Part shown: positions 52,742-61,221 of the stretch, one piece after another | How the letters are laid out: the number at the start of each line of letters is the position of its first letter | How positions within the stretch are numbered: position 1 is the stretch's first letter | Assembly (NCBI GenBank): GCA_017554445.1 | Contig: JAFZIJ010000110.1 | Coordinates: forward strand, 1-61,274 | Source of the DNA: Victivallales bacterium | GTDB lineage: Bacteria; Verrucomicrobiota; Lentisphaeria; Oligosphaerales; Oligosphaeraceae | Reading direction: 5' to 3' | Length of the DNA: 61,274 nt | Position numbers and translations under genes: made by a program | Notes under the pieces: generated by a model | Database searches by the model: none | What the model saw: only the letters and a program-made list of their open reading frames with translations | What the model was told of the DNA's origin: nothing

Positions 52742-53116
52742 ATGTGTCAACCTGTTCCGCCATCCGCAATCATGCACCGAAAGCCATCCTACGCCTGTTT
52801 TTTCGTCCGTTTCGCCAAAAGAGCGTGTAGCGGTGGTTCCTTCTGGTACAAGTTGGGGATATGGCTGTTCGGGCTGAACTGGTTTGTTGGATACGGTGGT
52901 ATTGCCATTTGCACGGCGTTGGCGTCCGCTACTTCCCGCAGGGGATGGTTGGTGGCGGGCGGCGTGTGCTATGCTGTATCGTGGGGCATGCTCGGGCTGG
53001 GCACGCTTCTCATGGGGGTGGAGGCGAAGCGCCGTCTTGTCGGTGAATACAAAACTCAAATCAAAGCATTCAAAAGACTTAGAAAAATGTCCGCTCGTCC
53101 GGCGGCTGTTTCATGA
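52742..53116 (+). CDS. Small two-helix membrane protein
   Basis: About 124 residues, start uncertain (the ATG at 52742 has AAGG 9 bp upstream; an internal Met at about residue 11 is possible). Two transmembrane helices (about 36-60 and 66-90) are followed by a basic, Lys/Arg-rich tail. Not recognised. It ends 4 bp before the multidrug-export-like gene, so the two are probably co-translated. Confidence 0.5.
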   Translation: MCQPVPPSAIMHRKPSYACFFVRFAKRACSGGSFWYKLGIWLFGLNWFVGYGGIAICTALASATSRRGWLVAGGVCYAVSWGMLGLGTLLMGVEAKRRLVGEYKTQIKAFKRLRKMSARPAAVS

Positions 53117-53120
53117 CCGT

Positions 53121-53618
53121 ATGTTAAACGCTATTCTGATTCTTATTGCCTTCACGTTCATACCGGGCCTCGAACTTCGCGCGTCCATTCCCGTAGGCGC
53201 GTTCAAATACGACGACGTTCTGCCGCTTTGGCTCACCGTCATGACGTGTGTGATTTCCAACGTCATCATCGGCTGGCTTGTTTTCACGCTAATCACACCT
53301 TGTGCAAACCTCTGCCGCAAAGTTCATTGGATAGACGTCCTGTTCGAAAAATATCTCGAACGCGCACAGCGCAAACTGAAGCCGCAGATTGAAAAATACG
53401 GGACATGGGGCCTTGCGTTGTTCATCGGCATCCCGTTGCCGGGCACAGGAGCCTACACGGGAGCCGCAGGAGCGTTCGCGCTCGGCATGAAAAAACGGCA
53501 GTTCGCCATTGCGAACATCGCGGGCGTCTGCATGGCGGGAATCGCCGTCACGATCATCGTCATGCTTATCCGGGCCGGCATCGAATCGCCTCTCTTCAAC
53601 TTCCTCATCAAACGGTAA
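53121..53618 (+). CDS. Small multi-drug export family membrane protein
   Basis: 165 residues, about four transmembrane segments. The family's conserved elements are present: IPGLELRASIPVGAF near the N-terminus and GIPLPGTGAYTGAAGAFALG in the second half. Transport function is inferred from the family name; experimental support is limited. The ATG at 53121 is chosen as the start at the family's usual N-terminus. A longer in-frame extension (from 52884) runs antiparallel to sense inside the upstream gene and is rejected. Confidence 0.8.
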   Translation: MLNAILILIAFTFIPGLELRASIPVGAFKYDDVLPLWLTVMTCVISNVIIGWLVFTLITPCANLCRKVHWIDVLFEKYLERAQRKLKPQIEKYGTWGLALFIGIPLPGTGAYTGAAGAFALGMKKRQFAIANIAGVCMAGIAVTIIVMLIRAGIESPLFNFLIKR

Positions 53619-53620
53619 AT

Positions 53621-53655
53621 CATTAAGCATTCAGCATTCAGCATTCAGCATTAAA
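53621..53655. repeat. Heptameric array (CATTCAG) abutting a start codon
   Basis: Four copies of the 7-bp word end one base before the ATG of the glycyl radical enzyme gene; no Shine-Dalgarno is left in between. Confidence 0.8.
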
Positions 53656-53656
53656 A

Positions 53657-55768
53657 ATGGATCTCTGGAACACATACGACACTGTTCGCCCGTTGCTGAT
53701 GGCCCAATGCAAGCCAGAAGGCTTCAATCCGGACACGGGTCTGGACATTCCCGAACTGGAAAAACTCGTGGCGGACTATGTCGCCGCCCATGAACAGGAC
53801 GAACCGCGCATCATCCTGCGCGCCAACATGTTCAAGATTCTTCTGGAGAATGGACAGCTCCGCGTCGATCCGTTCGACTGGTTTGCCGACCATATCGCGA
53901 CTGGCCGAATCATGTGGAAATACCAATCGAAATGGCATGGCGAGGAAGGCCGCAAACGCGTGCCGCCATCTGCTCGCGCAACCAATCCCATCGGCTTCCC
54001 GAATCTGGATTTAAGCCATACGACGCCCAGCTGGAAGAACATTTTGAAGTACGGCATCTCCGGACTGATGAAACGCGCGGAGGATGCGTTGAAAACCGCT
54101 AAAGACCAGGAAGCAAAGGACTTCTATACAGCCGTTGTCATCGCCTATAAAGCCATTCGCTCCTACATGATTCGTTTGGCAGACGAATCGGAACGCGTCC
54201 ATTCCATCCGTACGACGGACAGCCTCCGCCGTCTCATCGACAATCCGCCCGCCACCTTCCACGAAGCCCTCCAGCTCTCTTTCATCTACAACCAGATGCA
54301 GGAGATCGAAGGCGAATACGTCCGTTCGCAGGGGACGTTCGATCAACTTTACATTGACTTCTACCGCAACGACATAGCCACTGGTCGCCTCACGCGTGAC
54401 CAGGCGAAGGAGCTCATCAAATTCTTCTTCGACAAATTCTATTCGCAGCATTTTGGCGCGGGTAACAACATCTGTTTCGGCGGCCGCCGTCCAGACGGAA
54501 GCGACCTCTGCAACGAATTGACCGAACTCGCTTTTGAGGCGTTTGCCGAACGCGGCGACATTGATCCGAAATTGTCGTTCCGCATCCATAAGAACACACC
54601 GCCCAATATCTTACGACAGGCCGCCGAATGCGTTAAAAACGGTTCCAACGCCATCGTTTTCGCCAATGATGACATCGCCTATCCAATGTTCGTCAAGCAT
54701 GGAAAATCGCCGGAAGACGTCATCGATTTCGTGCCCATCGGCTGTTACGAACCCGCCATCATGGGAAAAGAGCTTAGTTGCACGATGTCCGCCACCTACA
54801 ATCTTGCCAAACTGCCTGAATACGTCATGGCGGAATTGGAGGAAGCTCCTGATTACCAGACGGTTGTCGATTTTACGAAACGTCTCATGAAGGAGACGCT
54901 GGATGAAACATTGGAGCGTGCAAGAATTTGGGAGACCGCCTGGCCGACCGTCAATCCGGCTCCCGTCCTTTCCGGCACGATGGATTCATGCATTGAAAAA
55001 GGTCGCGACGTCTCCAACAGCGGCACAAAATACAGCACCAGCGGCGTGATGTGTGCGGGAATCGGCACATTGGCAGATTCCATGGCGGCCATCCAATATC
55101 TTGTGTTCCAAGAACATCTGTGCACATGGGCGGAACTTCGCGCCATTATCGCCGCCAATTGGGAAGGCCATGAACATCTGCGCGAAATCGCCCGCAAACG
55201 CGCTCCGAAGTGGGGCAACAACCTTTCGGCGGCGGATGAAATCGGCGTCGATCTCGCCATGACTGCCGCGCGGATCATCAACAACACGCCCAACACGCGT
55301 GGCGGCCATTTCCAGATGGGCTGCTGGTCCATTGATTATACGCATACCTTTGGAAAACAAACAAAAGCGACTCCGGACGGACGTAAAGATTTTGATCTCA
55401 TCTCCAAAAATCTCGGCGCCACAATCGCCGCCGACCGCAACGGCGTCACCGCACTCATCGCCTCCGCCGCCAAATTCGACCATACGGAATTTCCGGACGG
55501 CTCCGTTCTCGACATCGCGTTGCATCCATCCGCCCTGCAAGGCCGCGATGGCGCGGACGTCATCATGGGGCTCATCCGCACATTCTTCGACGCCGGCGGT
55601 TTCTATTGCCATTTCAACATATTCGACGCCAACACGTTGCGGAATGCGCAGACCAATCCTGAAAAGTACGCCAACCTCCAAGTCCGCGTCTGCGGATGGA
55701 ACACGAAATTCGTCGATCTATCCAAATCCATGCAGGACGCTTTCATTGCGCAAGCGGAAGCGCTTTAA
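53657..55768 (+). CDS. Glycyl radical enzyme of the pyruvate formate-lyase superfamily, unassigned subtype
   Basis: 703 residues. The thiyl-radical Cys is Cys363 in IGCYEP, with Glu two residues later as in the dehydratase/lyase subgroups. The radical Gly is Gly680 in VRVCGWNTKF near the C-terminus. The usual V in GCVEP is Y and the usual RVSGY is RVCGW, so it does not match the well-known pyruvate, glycerol, choline, hydroxyproline or isethionate enzymes at these sites. The reaction is unknown. No radical-SAM activase gene is visible in the window, which is unusual for the family. Oxygen sensitivity of the radical implies anaerobic life. The start codon follows a repeat with no ribosome-binding site. 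Confidence 0.88.
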   Translation: MDLWNTYDTVRPLLMAQCKPEGFNPDTGLDIPELEKLVADYVAAHEQDEPRIILRANMFKILLENGQLRVDPFDWFADHIATGRIMWKYQSKWHGEEGRKRVPPSARATNPIGFPNLDLSHTTPSWKNILKYGISGLMKRAEDALKTAKDQEAKDFYTAVVIAYKAIRSYMIRLADESERVHSIRTTDSLRRLIDNPPATFHEALQLSFIYNQMQEIEGEYVRSQGTFDQLYIDFYRNDIATGRLTRDQAKELIKFFFDKFYSQHFGAGNNICFGGRRPDGSDLCNELTELAFEAFAERGDIDPKLSFRIHKNTPPNILRQAAECVKNGSNAIVFANDDIAYPMFVKHGKSPEDVIDFVPIGCYEPAIMGKELSCTMSATYNLAKLPEYVMAELEEAPDYQTVVDFTKRLMKETLDETLERARIWETAWPTVNPAPVLSGTMDSCIEKGRDVSNSGTKYSTSGVMCAGIGTLADSMAAIQYLVFQEHLCTWAELRAIIAANWEGHEHLREIARKRAPKWGNNLSAADEIGVDLAMTAARIINNTPNTRGGHFQMGCWSIDYTHTFGKQTKATPDGRKDFDLISKNLGATIAADRNGVTALIASAAKFDHTEFPDGSVLDIALHPSALQGRDGADVIMGLIRTFFDAGGFYCHFNIFDANTLRNAQTNPEKYANLQVRVCGWNTKFVDLSKSMQDAFIAQAEAL

Positions 55769-55926
55769 TAATGATTAATGAGTAATGATTAATGAGTAAT
55801 TGTTATAAGGCAGGTATTTAGCGCTTCGCTTACTTTTTGTTTTGCCGCTTCGCGGCCTTATGATATTGTTTTATCTTATAAATCAATCATTAAGCATTAA
55901 TCATTAATCATTAATCATTAAGCATT
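55769..55926. repeat. Heptameric arrays (TAATGAT/TAATGAG; TAATCAT)
   Basis: TAATGAT and TAATGAG alternate after the glycyl radical enzyme stop (55769-55801). A CCGCTTCGCGG hairpin lies at about 55847-55858. TAATCAT and TAAGCAT words follow (55883-55926) up to the DMT transporter stop. Confidence 0.8.
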
Positions 55927-55928
55927 GG

Positions 55929-56822
55929 TTACAGTTCAACTGCAAAAATTCCAATGATAATCAGCGCGACCGCCGCAATCTGACGGTGCGTAAACCGCTC
56001 GTGGAACACAAGCGGCGTCACGACGCAGAAGGAAAGAATCTGTGTCGAACACGCAATGGGAAACATGATGCTCAAACGACCGATTTCACCCATGCGATGC
56101 AACGCCGCAAAAAGACAGCCGTAGGATGCGACGGCGACAACCGACCACGACAGCCCCGTCTTCAGCAAAACCGCCATGTTCGGCTTCTCCTTGGCGCGGA
56201 AAATCAATGCGCTGATGCCGAAGCAAATCGTATATGTCAGTAGCAGCAGCTCGGCTTTCGTAAGAAACGGCAGATCGGTTCCGTGAAGCTTGTTGGCCTT
56301 CATAAGACACAATTGGGCCATGCCGCCGACCAGTAAAGCTATGATGCACCATACCAGGCACTTGTGGTTGTATTTACTGTCGATTTCGCTCGTATCTTTC
56401 CCGCCTTTGGCCGTCAGGAAGACGGCTGCGACCAGACAGATGATGCCCATGACATTGATCAACGTCGCCTTCTCCCCCCAGACCAGGACGGCCCAGACAA
56501 ACGAGACCGCGAAACCCATGCGGCACAGCCCGAAATACACGGCCGCGTTGCCTTTCCCAAGCGTCAACATGCCGAAATAATTCGCCACGACGTTGAACAG
56601 TGCGTTCAAAATGATGCACCACGCGATCGGCCAAGACCATTCCGCTGGAATGAGCGTCCCCGTAATGAGTTGGTATGGAACGATTACGATCAACGCCCCA
56701 AGCGCCGCGACAAGATAGAAATGATCGACGCGGCAGCCGCCACGTCGCGCCGCCGTGAGCAACGAACCGATGCCGCACCACAGGAGACCTGTCGCCATCG
56801 TGAGAATAAGACCTAAAAGCAT
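55929..56822 (-). CDS. EamA/DMT superfamily transporter
   Basis: 297 residues, ten predicted transmembrane helices in two homologous halves (NYFGMLTLGKGNAAVYFGLCR in the first, RMGEIGRLSIMFPIACSTQIL in the second). This is the drug/metabolite transporter fold; the RhaT-like sugar or EamA-like amino-acid substrate cannot be decided. The start codon follows a 9-bp TTCTGGAAG array (minus-strand sense CTTCCAGAA) without a clear Shine-Dalgarno. Confidence 0.82.
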   Translation of the reverse strand: MLLGLILTMATGLLWCGIGSLLTAARRGGCRVDHFYLVAALGALIVIVPYQLITGTLIPAEWSWPIAWCIILNALFNVVANYFGMLTLGKGNAAVYFGLCRMGFAVSFVWAVLVWGEKATLINVMGIICLVAAVFLTAKGGKDTSEIDSKYNHKCLVWCIIALLVGGMAQLCLMKANKLHGTDLPFLTKAELLLLTYTICFGISALIFRAKEKPNMAVLLKTGLSWSVVAVASYGCLFAALHRMGEIGRLSIMFPIACSTQILSFCVVTPLVFHERFTHRQIAAVALIIIGIFAVEL

Positions 56823-56825
56823 GAT

Positions 56826-56860
56826 ACTGGAAGTTCTGGAAGTTCTGGATATTCTGGAAG
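56826..56860. repeat. 9-bp array (TTCTGGAAG)
   Basis: Three to four copies between the DMT transporter start and the REP pair. Confidence 0.7.
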
Positions 56861-56865
56861 AAACT

Positions 56866-56915
56866 GGGAGGGTCCCGCTTCTACGGAACCGGTCCCGCAG
56901 GAGCGGGACCCTCCC
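56866..56915. repeat. REP-like head-to-head pair, one arm decayed
   Basis: Same 50-bp layout as 11761-11810, but the left unit has mutated stem bases (CTTCTACGGAACC) while the right unit is intact. It touches the stop codon of the nucleoside hydrolase gene. Confidence 0.85.
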
Positions 56916-57869
56916 TTATTTTGTAAGCCTTTTCACCAAATATTCTTCATAGGCGTCCAGATCCACCCAGTCCACCGCCGCCTGTATGGGCTTGCCTTTC
57001 GGCGTATCCAGCCGCATGACACCGCCGTCATCAATTTCGATGTTGACGGTCTTCATGACGAGATTGTCATGCGTGTAGGCCAGATAGACGGCCACCGTGT
57101 CGAACAGCACGGAGCTTTCCGTCTCGTCCGTCTGGTCCGGCTTGCCGAGCCAATGGCGGTAATTTTCCACAATCATCTTTGCGACAGGCGATTGCGAATC
57201 CTTCATCCGCTGATAACGTTCGCCTTTCAGACGGACGAAACCGCACGTGTCCAGCGGCGTGATTGTAATCGATTTCCAGTTCGCGCGGAATACCGTCTGC
57301 GCTTCCGGAACTTGGCATTTGACGTTCCATTCCGCCACGGGGCCGTTCGTCTGGTCATGCGCGTAGCCCTTGTAAACGGAACCCGCCATCGACACAAGGT
57401 GCGTCTTCGCACAGAGATCCGGCCGCCGCAAACAGACCTGCTGAATGTTCGCCAACGGACCGATCGTAATCAACGTCGGCTCGTCCGATTCCTCCAACGC
57501 GGAGATGATCGCATCAACGCCGTCAAAATACACAGGGCCCGGATACATCGTCAAATCATAATCAGCCGCCCAGCCCAACTGCTTGTTGCTGACGGCGTTG
57601 ACGGCACTGTACAGGCCGATGGCGATTGGCACGTCCGTCCGCCCGAGTCGCGTCAGCATCTTCGCGACGCATTTCGCCCGCAGCAGCGGGTTGCCCGTCG
57701 CCGTGCTGACCAGTTTCAGATTCAGTTCGGGCGAATTCACGAGCATACCAAGGGCCCATGTGTCGTCGATGTCGCCGACGATATCCGTATCCAGAATCAC
57801 ATCCTTCGCCGCCTGTCCCATGGCGATGCAGGAGCTCAAAACCAGTGTCGATAGTAGATGTCTGCCCAT
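56916..57869 (-). CDS. Secreted inosine-uridine-preferring nucleoside hydrolase-like protein
   Basis: 317 residues with a signal peptide (MGRHLLSTLVLSSCIAMGQA). The Ca-binding/catalytic cluster DTDIVGDIDD (27-36) is the family hallmark, and the LITIGPLANI and NVKCQVPEA segments follow as expected. It would hydrolyse ribonucleosides to ribose and base; export to the periplasm is unusual relative to the cytosolic E. coli enzymes but frequent in Bacteroidota and PVC genomes. From 57870 to 58117 the sequence is AT-rich with no gene seen. Confidence 0.85.
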   Translation of the reverse strand: MGRHLLSTLVLSSCIAMGQAAKDVILDTDIVGDIDDTWALGMLVNSPELNLKLVSTATGNPLLRAKCVAKMLTRLGRTDVPIAIGLYSAVNAVSNKQLGWAADYDLTMYPGPVYFDGVDAIISALEESDEPTLITIGPLANIQQVCLRRPDLCAKTHLVSMAGSVYKGYAHDQTNGPVAEWNVKCQVPEAQTVFRANWKSITITPLDTCGFVRLKGERYQRMKDSQSPVAKMIVENYRHWLGKPDQTDETESSVLFDTVAVYLAYTHDNLVMKTVNIEIDDGGVMRLDTPKGKPIQAAVDWVDLDAYEEYLVKRLTK

Positions 57870-58117
57870 TTTTCTTTACCTTATATAATATAGATGGTCC
57901 ATTTTAGACGCCTCCTGACTGGAGTGCAAAAAGACAATAGACATGAAACGCAAAAAAAATCAAATATTTTATGGGAAAATACAGAAAAATCCATATTTTT
58001 TTTGTTTTTTTCCATTGCATAATCAAAAAGGAGATTTAAATTATCAATCGCGACATTAAGTTTCCGTTAATTCCAATAAAAAACCCAAACAAATCCCTTC
58101 TTTAGGAGGAAAGGACA

Positions 58118-58903
58118 ATGAAGAAGAAACAATTCACATTGATCGAACTCTTGGTGGTTATCGCCATCATCGCCATTCTGGCCGCCATGCTGCTGCCCGC
58201 CCTCGGCAAAGCCCGTGAAAAGGCCGAAGGTATCTCCTGCACATCCAATCTGAAACAGATCGCCATGGCCATGACCATGTATCTGACCGCCAACAAGAAT
58301 GCTTTCAATTATTTTGCTACAGCTAATAATCTTAATAATTCTGATACAATCGGTTATACAAAAATCTGGTTCCACGCCGTCTATGAAAACACCGGTGAAG
58401 AAAAACTCTTACTCTGCCCGTCATACGAAAAAGGCACCGTGGGGTCTAAAGGCGTAGGCGATCTTGGATATTTCGTCAATGGTACAACGATAAATGACAA
58501 CAAAACGCATAGTCCCATTTATCCGACCTACGGCCACAATTGGACGCTTCATCGTCACAAAGGGATGAAGGTGTCCAATGTCCGCAAGCCGTCCCAGGGT
58601 GTCTTCTTCTCTGACAGCTATTATTATAACAATGGTGGTGAATGCTATGAAGGCAGTGCAATCGACCCTCAGGGATTTGCTAGGAACATCTGCCGGGCCG
58701 GTGCCGGTAGCTACACCAATGGCGAGTATTCAAATATGAACTTGCATGGCCAGAACCGTAACGTCGCCTACCTTGACGGTCACGTCGATACGCTTGACTG
58801 GCATGCCTGCAGAGTGAGATATGGTAAGAAAGATAGTAGTTCTGACTATAAGAACTATGGCGGTTCCATGCGTTATAGCTACAAGGATTTGACGGAAGAT
58901 TAA
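58118..58903 (+). CDS. Type II pseudopilin-like protein with H-X9-DG motif (paralog 1)
   Basis: 261 residues. The N-terminal [20 protein letters not shown] is a class III prepilin helix with Glu at position 5 of the mature form. The residue before Phe is Gln, not the usual Gly. The body is Gly/Tyr/Asn-rich, and the C-terminal [12 protein letters not shown] fits the H-X9-DG motif common in Lentisphaerota and Planctomycetes. It may form surface pseudopilus-like fibres or be exported by a type II-like system. AGGAGGAAAGG precedes the ATG. Confidence 0.88.
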   Translation: MKKKQFTLIELLVVIAIIAILAAMLLPALGKAREKAEGISCTSNLKQIAMAMTMYLTANKNAFNYFATANNLNNSDTIGYTKIWFHAVYENTGEEKLLLCPSYEKGTVGSKGVGDLGYFVNGTTINDNKTHSPIYPTYGHNWTLHRHKGMKVSNVRKPSQGVFFSDSYYYNNGGECYEGSAIDPQGFARNICRAGAGSYTNGEYSNMNLHGQNRNVAYLDGHVDTLDWHACRVRYGKKDSSSDYKNYGGSMRYSYKDLTED

Positions 58904-58926
58904 TTATTTTCCAATACATTAGTTTG

Positions 58927-58966
58927 ACAACAGCCTGAGAGAAAATTGTTCAGGCTGTTGTTTTTT
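58927..58966 (+). terminator. Rho-independent terminator
   Basis: AACAGCCTGA pairs with TCAGGCTGTT around an A/T-rich loop and is followed by T6. Confidence 0.88.
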
Positions 58967-59115
58967 ATCTGCCAAGGGACTTTTTGATTTGAAGTATCGT
59001 CAATAGAAGGTTGGTTTATTTAGTCTTGTGGTTTGATAATATATTTTGGATGATACTTAATATCTATAAGTGGATTTTCCCCAAAAGCTAATCTTTCATT
59101 CAAGGAGAAACAACC

Positions 59116-59898
59116 ATGAAGAAAAAACAATTTACGTTGATTGAATTGCTGGTGGTCATCGCCATCATCGCAATTCTGGCCGCCATGTTGTTGCCGGCTC
59201 TTGGCAAGGCCCGTGAAAAGGCCGAAGCCATCTCCTGCACGTCCAATCTGAAACAGATTAACATGGCCATGCTCATGTATTTGACTAATAGCAAAAATGC
59301 TTTCCCTGAATGGCATACGTCATCGAATAATCTCAACGACGGAGGTACGTATGCGAAAATCTGGATGCACGCTGTTTATGAAAACAGCGGTGAAGAAAAA
59401 ATCTTCCGTTGCACGACTTTTGAAAATGCCAGCTATGAATCCAACATGGCGAGCGGAAGCCATAAAGGTGTGCATAATTACGGTTATTTCGTCAATGGAA
59501 CGACCGTTTTGGACAAGAAGGAACATCCCAGCATCTATCCAACCTATGGTTTCAACTATGAGCTTCATGTCCGTAAATTAAAAAGCACGAACATCCGCAA
59601 ACCGACTCAAAGCGTCATGTTCGGTTGCTCCTATTATTGGCAGAGTGGTGGTTATTGCGATGATGCCATTGATGCCAGCGGCTACATTAAATCATACGGA
59701 CGCGCGGGCGTCGGTTCATATTCCGCCGGCGATTATTCCAATGTGAGCCTGCATGGCCAGAATCGTAACATCGCCTACATCGACGGTCACGTCGATTCCG
59801 TTGAATGGCATGGCCTTCAAGTCAGATGCAATGCAGATGGTTCGACCAAATTTGGCGGCCCCCTGCGTTATGGCAAATATGATTTGACGACCGAATGA
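59116..59898 (+). CDS. Type II pseudopilin-like protein with H-X9-DG motif (paralog 2)
   Basis: 260 residues, collinear homologue of the previous gene: same prepilin helix with Gln before [33 protein letters not shown], and the C-terminal [12 protein letters not shown] (H-X9-DG). The middle regions diverge, as expected for surface-exposed parts. AAGGAG lies 9 bp before the ATG. Each of the two genes ends in its own terminator, so they are separate units. A promoter of the form TTGGTT-18 bp-GATAAT (59011-59040) is possible. Confidence 0.88.
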   Translation: MKKKQFTLIELLVVIAIIAILAAMLLPALGKAREKAEAISCTSNLKQINMAMLMYLTNSKNAFPEWHTSSNNLNDGGTYAKIWMHAVYENSGEEKIFRCTTFENASYESNMASGSHKGVHNYGYFVNGTTVLDKKEHPSIYPTYGFNYELHVRKLKSTNIRKPTQSVMFGCSYYWQSGGYCDDAIDASGYIKSYGRAGVGSYSAGDYSNVSLHGQNRNIAYIDGHVDSVEWHGLQVRCNADGSTKFGGPLRYGKYDLTTE

Positions 59899-59924
59899 TC
59901 TAGTACTTATCCGTTGAAAATCGA

Positions 59925-59963
59925 CAGCAGCCTGATGGTTATCCATCAGGCTGCTTTTTTTTT
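59925..59963 (+). terminator. Rho-independent terminator
   Basis: AGCAGCCTGATGG pairs with CCATCAGGCTGCT around TTAT and is followed by T9. Confidence 0.93.
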
Positions 59964-60058
59964 GTCTGTATGCAGGCAGGGTTAACTGAATGCGGACAGA
60001 GTCATAAGAACGGAAAAATGCATAACATAATGATACATACCTGTTTGTTTGTCTAAAG

Positions 60059-60092
60059 TCATAAGGAATCATAGAAAATCATTGAAAGTCAT
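60059..60092. repeat. 10-bp array of TCATA words
   Basis: TCAT recurs at 60059, 60069, 60079 and 60089. Same word and period as 52590-52640. Confidence 0.7.
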
Positions 60093-60128
60093 AATATATA
60101 TTAAAAAAAATATTTTATATGGTATCTA

Positions 60129-60156
60129 TTGACTTCCAGCATTGCCGTGCTATGTT
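60129..60156 (+). promoter_or_regulatory. Possible promoter of the Rpn-type gene
   Basis: TTGACT (60129-60134), 16-bp spacer, TATGTT (60151-60156), about 57 bp before the start codon. Confidence 0.35.
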
Positions 60157-60212
60157 GTAATGATGACAAGATTGGAGAGGGGGGAAAATGATGAGACTAC
60201 AGGGAAACGGCT

Positions 60213-61202
60213 ATGGAAGAAAACACAAAACAACAATTCAGCGCCTTGGGACAGAATCTCCTTGCGGGACAGGATGACCCCAGCGGGGATCCTCTTATCA
60301 AGAAAATCTTCAGCAATCGGGAAGTTTTAGCTTGGCTGGTGGTGCATTTTATCAATGAATACAAAATGATTAGTATTCAGGAGGTTATGACAGAATACCT
60401 TCCAAACGCGAAGATGGAGATCCGCAAAATTCCTGTCCATCCAGGGGAGGTGCCGCCTGAAAGTGTCAAGACTGACAATGTGGAGGATAGGCAGTTGGCT
60501 GAGAGGACGACAGTGTTCGATGTCGTTCTGCTGTTACCCGCCCCAAACCGTCCTGATCGGTCGATTGGTGTGGTCATCGACATCGAAGTGCAGAAAAATG
60601 ATTCGCCCGGCTATCCAATTGAGTCACGTATGGTATATTATCTATGCCGTACGATATCCAGACAACGTGGCGTCACATTCACGGGGAGTGATTACGGAGA
60701 TATCTGTAAATGCTATTCGCTGTGGTTCTGTCCAGAGCTGGAGGAGGGCAAGTCACCGTCCATCGATCACTTCTTCCTTGCGGGAGAGCGGGTTTTTGGC
60801 GAAGGTAACATGGACGCCAAGAAGGAGGACTATGAACTGCTCGAAGGCTACATCGTTCGGTTCAACGGTGACCCGACGAAGCCCGTGAACGACACAATCC
60901 ATTATCTGCAGCTTTTGTTGACGAACATCGCCAGCCCGTTGGAACGGCTGGACGAACTTCATGAGAAATATGGTTTAAGCAAGACCCGGGAGGCAGAAGA
61001 CATGTGCAATTATTCACAGTATTTGGTAGAAAAAGGTATTGAAAAGGGTATTGAAAAAGAGAAACTTGAATTGCTTGAAGAATTGGAGGCTTCTCATTTC
61101 AGTGACAAAAGGATTATGAAGTTGTTGAGAATCGACGCAAATCAGTTGGAGGTTTTGCGGAATAAACTTCAGCAAAGATTGCCTGTCATGGCAGATGATT
61201 GA
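60213..61202 (+). CDS. Rpn-family PD-(D/E)XK nuclease/transposase-like protein
   Basis: 329 residues. It is related to the recombination-promoting nuclease (Rpn/transposase_31-like) group. A nuclease core holds TVFDVVLLLP (Asp) and VVIDIEVQKN (Asp, Glu, Gln). A helical middle follows, then the family's repetitive charged tail (EKGIEKGIEKEK) and a C-terminal helical segment with a possible helix-turn-helix (FSDKRIMKLLRIDANQLEVL). The start has AGGGA 7 bp upstream; a stronger GGAGAGGGGGG lies further up before an out-of-frame ATG. These genes are mobile or phase-variable in many genomes. A 53-bp piece of this gene is repeated 20 bp after its stop codon. Confidence 0.78.
   Translation: MEENTKQQFSALGQNLLAGQDDPSGDPLIKKIFSNREVLAWLVVHFINEYKMISIQEVMTEYLPNAKMEIRKIPVHPGEVPPESVKTDNVEDRQLAERTTVFDVVLLLPAPNRPDRSIGVVIDIEVQKNDSPGYPIESRMVYYLCRTISRQRGVTFTGSDYGDICKCYSLWFCPELEEGKSPSIDHFFLAGERVFGEGNMDAKKEDYELLEGYIVRFNGDPTKPVNDTIHYLQLLLTNIASPLERLDELHEKYGLSKTREAEDMCNYSQYLVEKGIEKGIEKEKLELLEELEASHFSDKRIMKLLRIDANQLEVLRNKLQQRLPVMADD
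60946..60998 (+). repeat. 53-bp direct repeat, copy 1 (inside the Rpn-type gene)
   Basis: Starts GGCTGGACGAACTTC and encodes LDELHEKYGLSKTREAE. Identical to 61222-61274. Confidence 0.95.
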
Positions 61203-61221
61203 AGGAGGGCCATTCCATGAA

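Noticed and set aside
52884..53120. N-terminal extension of the multidrug-export-like protein
   Set aside because: The extension is out of frame with the overlapping two-helix membrane gene and is Trp/Arg-rich without homology to the family start.
60188..60277. 29-residue leader reading frame with a very strong GGAGAGGGGGG upstream, overlapping the Rpn-type start out of frame
   Set aside because: The product shows no conservation cue and could be chance; kept only as a possible translational regulator.
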